A DNA stretch of 34,930 bases, taken from an uncultured Chitinophagaceae bacterium. Its GTDB lineage: Bacteria; Bacteroidota; Bacteroidia; Chitinophagales; Chitinophagaceae. Both the position numbers and the translations under genes were made by a program. Positions 23,382 to 31,038 of this stretch are shown here, piece after piece (position 1 is the stretch's first letter; every line of letters begins with the position of its first letter). Where the stretch lies: NCBI GenBank assembly GCA_946885665.1, contig CAMPGT010000010.1, forward strand, positions 1 through 34,930. The letters are read 5' to 3'. Under the pieces are notes generated by a model. The model was not told the origin of the DNA. It saw only the letters and a program-made list of their open reading frames with translations, and did not search any database.

Positions 23382-25007
23382 TTGTGTTCCTTGCACGGGA
23401 AAATTTTAAAGGAATTGATAAGATCCAGGTGGCTCATATTCGCGGCTTTCATCCTCCTCATCATACTGCACCACTATTTTGTTTTCCTGGGCCTGTATGA
23501 TAACGACGACATCAATTACGCACGTTTGTCGGCGCTCATATCGAGAGGAGACGATCTTGACGCATATCGCGACTTCCATCTCACCTATCGCTGGGTAACC
23601 ATCTATGCCACGGCTTTATTGTATAAAATTTTCGGCATCAATGATTTTTCATCATCGGCGTTTACCACGTTGTGCATCATCGCTACCGGACTCTTTATCA
23701 AAAAACTAACCGATCGGCAACCGGTAAAAATATACGTACTCAGCCTGGTGCTGTTCTTTTTGAACTACAGCATTATTTTCTTTTCGCACCGGTTGCTGGC
23801 CGACCCCGCGGTGTGCCTGTTCGGCATCGCCGCTTACTATTTCTACCTGAAGGGAAAAGAAGACAAATACGTTGTCATATACGCTGCGGCCTCGGCCCTC
23901 ATGCTGCTGCTGATGATGGCAACAAAAGAAACGATCATCCTGTTTTTACCGCTTATCCTGGTTCTCTTAATACAAGATATCCGGAAAAGAGCCGCCCTTA
24001 AATTTTGGAGCGTTGCCGCTGTTGTCACCGCGGCCGGATTGGGTGGCTATTTGCTGTATTTTCACATTACCACGGGCGATTGGTTGTATCGCTATCATGT
24101 GGTGCTGGCAAATGCATATTTCAACGGATGCAGCTTTGACATTCTGCCGTTTTCAGTTACCCTCGACCGCATTACAACCGGCCTGTGGCACTCTTTCCTG
24201 CTGAATGGCGACATGATCTACCTTATAACGGGAGCCTGCGGATTCATCTTCCGAAAAAAAATCATTCCGGCCGGCAACGGGAGAAATGTTGCCACTGCAT
24301 TTTTTGTATTGCTGATGTCTGCGAATTTCATGACCATATCGGCAACCTCTTACGTTCCCCTCTGTCCCGATCCCAGGCATTTCCTTTTTCTTTTTCCGTT
24401 CGCTGCCATTCCCGGGGCATACATGATCAACGCCTACCTCGGTGAACCAAAAAAGTATTGGTTGTTCCCGGCAATGATGTTATTGGCAACATTGATCATG
24501 TTTGTATCCGATGGCCAGGAGATGACATACATCTACCTTTTGCTCACGCTGCTCCTGGCAACGGCGTTATTAGGTAAGATCAATAAAAAAGCAATTGTCG
24601 CTGCCGCCTGCCTTTGCCTATTGATCCGCCCTGCGTATGATCTGTATCGAAACAAGTATTTCTACCTCGCGGATCATCGCAATATCGTACGCACATTTAA
24701 TAGCAGCCATCAGGCGCCCGCTTACGTTTTCACGCGGGACACGAAAACAGCAGAGATCAGCGAATATTTTCTCGATTTTCGCGAGGGCGCTGTAAAGTTC
24801 AGGCCATTGTGGCAAAGAAACAGGCTCCGCGATATCAACGACAACAACAGTTTTGTGCTGGTAAACGCTCACACGCTCGCAGGCATAGCGCTTCGCCCGG
24901 AATTCAGGAAACTCGAAAAGATTTTACAGTCGGGGCCAATGATCATCTATAAGACAAACGACCCCGCTGTATTCAAATTAGTGGCCGCATATCCTGAATC
25001 TCCTTGA
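23382..25007 (+). CDS. GT-C type (ArnT/PMT-like) membrane glycosyltransferase, TTG start (541 aa)
   Basis: A polytopic inner-membrane protein resembling ArnT/PMT glycosyltransferases, which use lipid-linked sugars to modify lipid A, proteins or glycans on the outer face. Residues about 17-38 are the first helix and are followed by the Asp-rich loop YDNDDIN (Asp40, Asp42, Asp43), which is the place of the catalytic metal-binding Asp motif. Roughly ten further helices follow, then a soluble C-terminal part of about 110 residues. No ATG is available at the start: TTG at 23382 is the first, and TTG at 23391 is an alternative. The stop of the upstream gene lies in the same frame only five codons before. 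The gene ends 9 bp from a convergent GH5 gene. Donor and acceptor are unknown. Confidence 0.85.
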   Translation: MCSLHGKILKELIRSRWLIFAAFILLIILHHYFVFLGLYDNDDINYARLSALISRGDDLDAYRDFHLTYRWVTIYATALLYKIFGINDFSSSAFTTLCIIATGLFIKKLTDRQPVKIYVLSLVLFFLNYSIIFFSHRLLADPAVCLFGIAAYYFYLKGKEDKYVVIYAAASALMLLLMMATKETIILFLPLILVLLIQDIRKRAALKFWSVAAVVTAAGLGGYLLYFHITTGDWLYRYHVVLANAYFNGCSFDILPFSVTLDRITTGLWHSFLLNGDMIYLITGACGFIFRKKIIPAGNGRNVATAFFVLLMSANFMTISATSYVPLCPDPRHFLFLFPFAAIPGAYMINAYLGEPKKYWLFPAMMLLATLIMFVSDGQEMTYIYLLLTLLLATALLGKINKKAIVAAACLCLLIRPAYDLYRNKYFYLADHRNIVRTFNSSHQAPAYVFTRDTKTAEISEYFLDFREGAVKFRPLWQRNRLRDINDNNSFVLVNAHTLAGIALRPEFRKLEKILQSGPMIIYKTNDPAVFKLVAAYPESP

Positions 25008-25016
25008 TATACGACC

Positions 25017-26087
25017 TTATTTCCCGGTGAGGATGTTGATCGTCTCCGTGTCGGGTTGAAGTTTTTCGTCCACAATACCAAACGAGCCGGATTTAAAGTT
25101 CCAGTTGGCATACCCGATATTGTGCTTGTCGAAAATTTCAACAAGGTCGCGGTACCAGTTCAGTTTCGAATCGCGCGGCGATCCGTCGATAACGCCAAAT
25201 TCGCCGCAATACAAGGGCAGGTTCAGGCTGTCGGCCAGGTGAATAGGTTTCGCCATCATTTTCTCGAGCGTATCCTTGTTGTAAATCATCTTTTCCTCTT
25301 CTTCCCTGCCATTCACAACGATCTGCCCGGGATACTGCACCTGCCCCTTGAAATCTTTGAGTCTCGTCCACGACGCCTGGTAATGTGTTAAATGAAAGGG
25401 CTCGTAAAAATGAAAGCTGAGAATGATATTTTTATCGTTCGCGGGAACCCTGAGCTGGTCAAAAGTATTTGCCGATTGCCACCTGTTGGAACCGATCACC
25501 AGCACGCGTTCGGGCTCCCAACTGCGAATCGAATCGGCAACACGCGCCAGCAGCACATTCCATTGTTCTGCACTGTCGGCCACCGGTTCGTTCATGAACT
25601 CGTAGGCGAGCATACCGTTGGGATACTTCTGCACAGCCGAAGAGAGGTCTTTCCATAATTGAATGAATTTGTCTTGTGCAGCAGGTTCCTTCCACAGCGG
25701 CTTTTCTGCTGCATTGAAATAATGCGAGCGAAGAATATGCAGGTCGAGTACCACGCGCAATCCATCCTGCTTTGCCCATGAGAGTGCGCTGTCGAGCAGC
25801 ACGAATGCGTCTGCATGGCGGTTTCCGGCGCTGTCCCACAGTTGCTCTTCATCTACCGGCAGGCGAAAATGATCGAAGCCGGCAGAGTCAATGAAGTCTA
25901 CATCCGTTTTGGTGAAGAACGTGGCGCGCTCCTGCCCGCGGCGCTGGCTTTGCGACAGCCAGTGGGCGATGTTTGTGCCGCGCTTGATACTGAACCGGTC
26001 GGCGGCTTCTGCGGTGGCAGACGGCGTTTGCTCTGTCGAAGTGCATGCCGCAAGCAGCATGAACGGAAGAATGTTTCTCAATTTCAT
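25017..26087 (-). CDS. GH5-type glycoside hydrolase, lipoprotein (356 aa)
   Basis: A retaining endo-acting beta-glycanase of the cellulase/mannanase superfamily. The signal peptide has lipobox LLAAC (Cys15), so it is probably anchored in the outer membrane. The TIM-barrel active-site residues are visible: Arg75 in HFRLPVD, His117 in LDLHILR, Asn166-Glu167 in EFMNEP (acid/base), His226 and Tyr228 in SFHFYEP, and Glu296 in LYCGEFG (nucleophile), with a Trp at 329 (YANWNF). Length is normal for a single-domain enzyme with signal. It is the last gene of the minus-strand carbohydrate operon, 15 bp after the SGNH esterase, and would cut the backbone of the polymer. Subfamily and substrate (cellulose, mannan or xyloglucan) cannot be told from the motifs. 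Confidence 0.95.
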   Translation of the reverse strand: MKLRNILPFMLLAACTSTEQTPSATAEAADRFSIKRGTNIAHWLSQSQRRGQERATFFTKTDVDFIDSAGFDHFRLPVDEEQLWDSAGNRHADAFVLLDSALSWAKQDGLRVVLDLHILRSHYFNAAEKPLWKEPAAQDKFIQLWKDLSSAVQKYPNGMLAYEFMNEPVADSAEQWNVLLARVADSIRSWEPERVLVIGSNRWQSANTFDQLRVPANDKNIILSFHFYEPFHLTHYQASWTRLKDFKGQVQYPGQIVVNGREEEEKMIYNKDTLEKMMAKPIHLADSLNLPLYCGEFGVIDGSPRDSKLNWYRDLVEIFDKHNIGYANWNFKSGSFGIVDEKLQPDTETINILTGK

Positions 26088-26102
26088 CAGTCTGATTTTG
26101 GT

Positions 26103-26777
26103 TTACTTAATGATCGCTTCCATCATTTTCTCTGCAACAAAATTGTTTCCCTTGTCGTTGAGGTGCACGCGGTCGGAGGTCAGGATTCCCGACTCCTTGT
26201 TTTCCGGGTTGTTCTTAAGATTATATTCGAGAAATGCTTTCCTGAGATCTATCAGTCCGCAGTTATTTTCTTTGGCGAGGTCGCGGACAATGGCGGAATA
26301 CTTATTGAGATCGCCATCCAGCTCATTCGTAAAATCAGTTTTCTCTCCGATGGCCGCCGGCGTGCAGAGGTAAACATCTATTTTTTTCGCCTGCAGTTTT
26401 TTAATGATGGCCGTGTAGAACTTTGCGAATTTGTCGGGATCAGTTCCCGTTCCAAAGCTCTGTTTGTGCCACACGTCGTTGACCCCTACCCATATCACTA
26501 CGATGTCGGGCTTTTTGTCAAGCACATCTTCCTCCATACGGAGGTACAGGTCATACACTTTGTTGCCGCCAATACCCGCACCGATCAGTTCGTAGCTTTT
26601 ATCCAACCCCTTTTTCTCAAGCATGTCGCGCATCAATGAAATATATCCTGAGGGTTCTGCGCCGGCCTGCGTTATGGAGTCGCCGAAAAACACGATTCTT
26701 TTCTTTTTCACCTGACCGGTAAATGCTGTGGCCATAAATAATACAAGAGAAAAAACAAATAACTTTCTGAATGACAT
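26103..26777 (-). CDS. SGNH/GDSL-type esterase, secreted (224 aa)
   Basis: A serine esterase of the SGNH superfamily, likely a carbohydrate acetyl esterase given its neighbours. I used the ATG at 26777; a TTG one codon upstream is less likely. A signal peptide covers residues about 1-21. The four family blocks are intact: block I FGDSITQAG (Ser34), block II GAGIGGNKV (Gly70 or 71), block III VGVNDVW (Asn100), and block V SDRVHLND (Asp202, His205). The length is close to the family norm. The gene is between the CE7-type esterase and the GH5 gene, all on the minus strand. With two esterases in the operon, the target glycan is probably acetylated. Confidence 0.93.
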   Translation of the reverse strand: MSFRKLFVFSLVLFMATAFTGQVKKKRIVFFGDSITQAGAEPSGYISLMRDMLEKKGLDKSYELIGAGIGGNKVYDLYLRMEEDVLDKKPDIVVIWVGVNDVWHKQSFGTGTDPDKFAKFYTAIIKKLQAKKIDVYLCTPAAIGEKTDFTNELDGDLNKYSAIVRDLAKENNCGLIDLRKAFLEYNLKNNPENKESGILTSDRVHLNDKGNNFVAEKMMEAIIK

Positions 26778-26789
26778 CAATGCTGATTT

Positions 26790-26817
26790 AAAACTTAAAA
26801 GTTAAAACTTAAAAGCT
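26790..26817. repeat. Tandem 14-bp AT-rich repeat
   Basis: Two copies in a row, AAAACTTAAAAGTT and AAAACTTAAAAGCT, 13 of 14 identical. Each contains a near-palindrome (AACTT-AA-AAGTT in the first). They lie in the 76-bp gap just upstream of the SGNH gene and might act as a bent or protein-binding site, or be a chance simple sequence. Confidence 0.5.
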
Positions 26818-26853
26818 AAAGATGAAAATGATCGATAGATTATAATCGTATTT

Positions 26854-28149
26854 TTAATGAATGAGCTTTCCCACCAGCCAATCCTCCACCTTTTCAACCT
26901 GCTCGGGAAAGGTCCAGTGACCCGTTTCAACCGCGGGAAATAATTCTTTTGGAGCGGTGATCACATTATAGGCCGCGTAGGTTGAAGTGGGCGGACAAAC
27001 TTCATCGTTGAAGCCCCACGAATACATTCCGGGAATCTTCAGTTGCCGGGCAAAGTTCACCACATCATAATAGCCGGCCGTTTTGATTTTTTCCGGCGTA
27101 TTGTTCTTGTTGTGCTGGAAATAATGCGGCCAGCCGCCGGCCCGTCCCTTTAAATAACCCGTCAGATCGCAAAGCGCGGGATAGTAGGCACCGAGAAATT
27201 TTACCCGGCTATCGAGCGCAGCCGTTACAATAGACAGCGCGCCGCCCTGGCTGCCGCCATAAACGCCGAGATTTTCGCCGTCGTACTGTGGCAGGCTCGC
27301 AATAAAATCATTTGCGCGAACACAGCCAAGGTAAACGCGTTTATAATAAAAGCTGTTTGGATCATCCAGGTTGTAGTTCATGTAACCCCTCAGTGCCCCG
27401 GCGCCAAGATTATTATAGACAACACGTTCCATATCTACCGGCACGCCATGAATGCCGATCTGGAAAGTGATGAGCCCTTTTTCCGCCACCCTCACGTCAC
27501 CGCCATAGGGCCGCACGCCTGCGCCGGGCACTTCGAGCAGTGCAGGATACTTTCCTTCTTTTTTGGGAACACAAAGAATTCCGTACAACCTCGCACCTTC
27601 AGGATAATTCTGCAGGTTTACATGATAAACATTCACTTTATCAGTGCATCTGTCGGGCATCAGCGTCATCGTCGCGTCCATGGGAATTTCAGCAAGATCG
27701 TTTTTCGCACTGTCCCAGAACTGCAGGAAGTCGGAAGGCAACTTCGCCGCAGGTTGAATGTGCTGCGGCTCAAAACCTGCAGTAGCAAGGTTTCGGTAAG
27801 TCTTGCCTTCGAACGTCACCTTCACGATACAACGCAAAAAGCCAGGGTGCTTCATCGTACCGCCGTCGATAGTTAGCTGACCATTGCGCAGCACCACCGA
27901 ATCTCTTTTTACGGGTTCCATCCTTTCGGGTTCAATCTCGTAGGTTATGGGAACATCATGAAGCAGGTTGCCATGTTCAAATACCTGCACTGAAAATTTC
28001 ACCTTTTCACCAACTTTATAGGTCCAATCAGCATGGTCGGGCGCCAATACAATATTGACCATCTGCTGCGAAGGCTGACTGAAACCGGTGACAGATACAA
28101 TAACAAGAAGTATGACAATACAGGTCCTGGATATTTTTCTCATGTTCAT
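26854..28149 (-). CDS. CE7/AXE1-type acetyl esterase, secreted (431 aa)
   Basis: An alpha/beta-hydrolase of the acetyl xylan esterase (AXE1, CE7) type, expected to remove acetyl groups from xylan or other oligosaccharides. A signal peptide covers residues about 1-24, followed by a beta-rich N-terminal domain (about 30-130) that is added to the core of the family. The catalytic triad is visible: Ser300 in YGGSQGG, Asp382 in GFNDEVCPP, and His411 in ETGHWTFP. The ATG at 28149 is the first; an ATG two codons on is an alternative. The gene follows the GH36-like gene by 30 bp. A -7-like TATCTTTT in that gap could give a secondary promoter. Its place in the operon points to deacetylation of a plant-type polymer. 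Confidence 0.93.
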   Translation of the reverse strand: MNMRKISRTCIVILLVIVSVTGFSQPSQQMVNIVLAPDHADWTYKVGEKVKFSVQVFEHGNLLHDVPITYEIEPERMEPVKRDSVVLRNGQLTIDGGTMKHPGFLRCIVKVTFEGKTYRNLATAGFEPQHIQPAAKLPSDFLQFWDSAKNDLAEIPMDATMTLMPDRCTDKVNVYHVNLQNYPEGARLYGILCVPKKEGKYPALLEVPGAGVRPYGGDVRVAEKGLITFQIGIHGVPVDMERVVYNNLGAGALRGYMNYNLDDPNSFYYKRVYLGCVRANDFIASLPQYDGENLGVYGGSQGGALSIVTAALDSRVKFLGAYYPALCDLTGYLKGRAGGWPHYFQHNKNNTPEKIKTAGYYDVVNFARQLKIPGMYSWGFNDEVCPPTSTYAAYNVITAPKELFPAVETGHWTFPEQVEKVEDWLVGKLIH

Positions 28150-28179
28150 CTGTTTAGGATAAAAGATACAAAAGGCGTT

Positions 28180-30360
28180 TTATTCAATCACATACCAGCT
28201 ATAACTTTCCGGCAGCAGCGTAAAAGTAAAATTAATGGAATAGTCGCGGTTGAGCGTGTATGTTTTTGCGTTAGTTTCCTTTTCCCTGACAACTGCTTTT
28301 TGCTGCAAACCCGTGTAATAGAGCGGAAGCCGGATGGTCCTCGTTATTTTTTCACCGGTAGGATTATACAGCATGATCAACCCTTTTTGCTTTAACGAAG
28401 GATTTACGTGCATCATGCCATCCCAGTCGCGGCCATCTGCCCTTCTCAGCGGAATCATGTCTGAATTGAGAATGTCACGGTATTGTTTATACCATGCTAT
28501 GGTTCGCTGCACAAGCTTCTTTGTTGCCTCGGTGTCATACAGCCGCGGCCCCCTGTAACAAGCCTGCACTCCAGCGCCATAATATTGCATCATCAACTGC
28601 TCGTAATCATTAAGGTGTTCGCTTAATGGCTCGAGCACCGCTTCGGGACCTCCGCCATGATATTTTGTCAACGGTACAAAGCCCCAGCTCATCGAGGCGG
28701 TCTTTTCGATAGTACCATCGTGAATATTCTGGCGGTTCAGGATTTTTTGCTGCGCGCGCGACAGCGAAAAGTTCACTTCCCTGTAGCCGATGGCAATCTT
28801 GTTGGTGCCATCGAGAAAATACCAATCCGGTGCGTTGATGTAAACACCGCGCTCGTTCAGCCAATGATACAATTCCTTTTGGATCTCTGCCTGCTTCCAC
28901 TGGCTGTCGCCCAAACCTTCATGAGCCGGGTGCGTTGTTGAAGCACAAACATCGCCGGGATAGGGCCCGTCGTTCTCCCAAATATCAAACCCCGTTCGTT
29001 CAAAAAACAATTTGATTTTGTCGCGGTAAGCCAATCCCCATTTGCTGCCAAAACAGGGTGCATGGCCAAAAAAGGCGCCGCCGGGCTTACCCGTGGCCGG
29101 ATCGATTACATCATCTTCGTCACTTATTCTCCGGCTGCTGAACAAGGCGTATCCGCCGATCATGATGCTTTTGCTGTGTGCATAATCAGCTAACGACTTC
29201 CACTTCGCCAGGTTTTCAGCAGAGGTATCCTCCATTTGCAAATGACTGCCGAAGCTCAATATCACCGCTTCATACCCGGTTGCGTCACATTGATCGATCG
29301 CGTGTTTCACCTCCTCGTCGTTGCGGCTTACCAGGTGCATGAATATCGGGTTCTCGTTTGTCCATGGCGCCACGGTGCGGTACATTTTCTTTTTGATCAT
29401 TCCTCTTCGTACGCGGTCATAACTGTCCATCAATAGTTCGTACGACCGAACGGAACGTAAAGTATCACCCGGTTTCAGCCGTAGTTGCGTCACCTTTTCG
29501 GGGTACACCGCGAGCACGCAGGGCGTTTGCAAATTATAATTCACCTGCGACGTGTAAGTAGAATCTGCCTTCCAGTGCGTCGTCTGATCGCTGATCTCGT
29601 AATTCATCGCGTTATTGAACGCATAGTTCGTTTCTACATAAATCCCCTGTGGTTTTTCCATCTGTGTTACACTGCCTACCACAGCGCTCTCTTCCTCTAC
29701 CAGGCCGAGCACCTCGTTTACCACGCGGTTGATCATGACATCGCTTTTTGACTGGTTACGAATGGTCAGCCATTTCACAATCAAAGGAACGCCATCATAT
29801 AATGCGTAGTGAACGGATATAAAAACGTCTTTCAGCTCGTTTACCGGCGAGCGGTAATGAAAAGACAATGTTTTTCCCGAAGGCCGGGCGGCGTTCAACG
29901 CGTAGCTGCGTTGTTTCCATTTCAAAAAGGGCCGTATGGTATCGATCGCATAATCGGTAAGGAAAAAATCATCGGGGCCTTTCGTAAAATCGTCGGTCCA
30001 TTCGTTCAGCAGGTAACCGTTTTCTTTTTGTCCATGCAGGCCGCCTATGTAATACGGTTTGTTATTGATGATAACTTTTGCTTCGGGCTTTATGGAACGC
30101 AGCAGTTCCTGGCCCGTGGCCATATTTTTATACCCCGTGCAAGCCGCGTTGGGTGACAGCCTGAAAGTTCTTTTTACCAGTCCGTTATAGAGGATCAAAT
30201 CTTTTTTAGATGGGGAAAAATATACTTCGGCTTTTTGCTGTGCAGGATGCAGCAGCCAGTCGCCGGTATGAATGCGCTCTATTTTTGCGTCATATTCATG
30301 CTGTGCATTTGCGTTGAAACACAAAAAAAGTAACAGCAGGCAACAGTTAGTTTTCATCAT
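28180..30360 (-). CDS. GH36-like (clan D) secreted glycoside hydrolase (726 aa)
   Basis: A large secreted enzyme that most resembles alpha-galactosidase-type hydrolases. The signal peptide ends near ANAQ (residue 20). Residues about 22-310 form a beta-sandwich-like N-terminal domain, and residues about 335-640 a TIM-barrel-like domain. The segment FERTGFDIWENDGPYPGD holds Asp464 and Asp470; Asp464 is in the place where clan D enzymes carry the nucleophile, but the usual KxD form is absent, so the assignment is tentative. A beta-rich end of about 85 residues follows. It sits between a TPR-like gene and an esterase, in a minus-strand operon. If correct, it could take off alpha-linked side sugars before the backbone is cut. 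Another family is possible. Confidence 0.8.
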   Translation of the reverse strand: MMKTNCCLLLLFLCFNANAQHEYDAKIERIHTGDWLLHPAQQKAEVYFSPSKKDLILYNGLVKRTFRLSPNAACTGYKNMATGQELLRSIKPEAKVIINNKPYYIGGLHGQKENGYLLNEWTDDFTKGPDDFFLTDYAIDTIRPFLKWKQRSYALNAARPSGKTLSFHYRSPVNELKDVFISVHYALYDGVPLIVKWLTIRNQSKSDVMINRVVNEVLGLVEEESAVVGSVTQMEKPQGIYVETNYAFNNAMNYEISDQTTHWKADSTYTSQVNYNLQTPCVLAVYPEKVTQLRLKPGDTLRSVRSYELLMDSYDRVRRGMIKKKMYRTVAPWTNENPIFMHLVSRNDEEVKHAIDQCDATGYEAVILSFGSHLQMEDTSAENLAKWKSLADYAHSKSIMIGGYALFSSRRISDEDDVIDPATGKPGGAFFGHAPCFGSKWGLAYRDKIKLFFERTGFDIWENDGPYPGDVCASTTHPAHEGLGDSQWKQAEIQKELYHWLNERGVYINAPDWYFLDGTNKIAIGYREVNFSLSRAQQKILNRQNIHDGTIEKTASMSWGFVPLTKYHGGGPEAVLEPLSEHLNDYEQLMMQYYGAGVQACYRGPRLYDTEATKKLVQRTIAWYKQYRDILNSDMIPLRRADGRDWDGMMHVNPSLKQKGLIMLYNPTGEKITRTIRLPLYYTGLQQKAVVREKETNAKTYTLNRDYSINFTFTLLPESYSWYVIE

Positions 30361-30382
30361 CCGGTAAAAGTCTGAAAAAAAA

Positions 30383-31024
30383 TCATTCGTCGCATTGCTT
30401 CAGCATGACTTCTGCCTGTTCCTGTCCCCAGCCAGGGTATAGCGGTTGCGGTTTCGCGGCTTTATACAGAGCAACGGCTTTTTCCAGCACGGGCTTCGCC
30501 TTTGCTTTGCCACCACCAAATTGCTCTGGTGTTCCGAACAGACCGGCGCCTTCAAGGTAAACCAGTCGCGGGTTATCGGGACTGATGTCGCGTGCGTGCT
30601 TAAGGTACTGTGCCGCCTCCATACCGTAATTCATGTACCTGTTGGGAGGGTCCACCAGCATTTGCTGCGTGGCGGCCATGTATCTCACGGCGAGCACCTC
30701 TGCGCGGTCGGCGCTGTCTTTGATCAATGCGTCGGCCTTATCCAGGAGCTCTTTGACTTTTTGCGCGTTGGCATCTTTATCGAGGTTCATATCCGTCCAT
30801 GCGGCGGTTGTAAGTGCAAGCCCGGCATAGTAGTACGGCAGCCACTGTGTTTTTTCTGCGTCGCCGATTCTTTGAAATGCGGCAGAAAGCGACTGGTAAC
30901 CTTCCGTGGTTTGTCTGCCCCCGAACTTCGCCAGGTTTTTTTCCATGGCGTCAACGTATTTGTCACTTTGCGAATAGGTGCTCACGGCGGCGAGCAGCGA
31001 AGCGAAGAACAGGTATTTTCTCAT
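30383..31024 (-). CDS. Secreted TPR-like protein paired with the TonB receptor (213 aa)
   Basis: A periplasmic helical-repeat protein of unknown exact role. Residues 1-18 are a signal peptide (cut near YSQ). The rest is nearly all helix, in pairs that resemble degenerate tetratricopeptide repeats, for example YVDAMEKNLAKFG, then LPYYYAGLALTTAAW, then AQKVKELLDKADALI, AAQYLKHARDISPDNPRLVY and AKAKPVLEKAVALYKAA. From what I know of Bacteroidota genomes, such proteins recur next to TonB-dependent receptors. It lies 14 bp downstream of the receptor gene and so shares its transcript. It may bind the receptor or assemble envelope partners, but no motif proves this. Confidence 0.87.
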   Translation of the reverse strand: MRKYLFFASLLAAVSTYSQSDKYVDAMEKNLAKFGGRQTTEGYQSLSAAFQRIGDAEKTQWLPYYYAGLALTTAAWTDMNLDKDANAQKVKELLDKADALIKDSADRAEVLAVRYMAATQQMLVDPPNRYMNYGMEAAQYLKHARDISPDNPRLVYLEGAGLFGTPEQFGGGKAKAKPVLEKAVALYKAAKPQPLYPGWGQEQAEVMLKQCDE

Positions 31025-31038
31025 TTTCCTTTGTTTAA

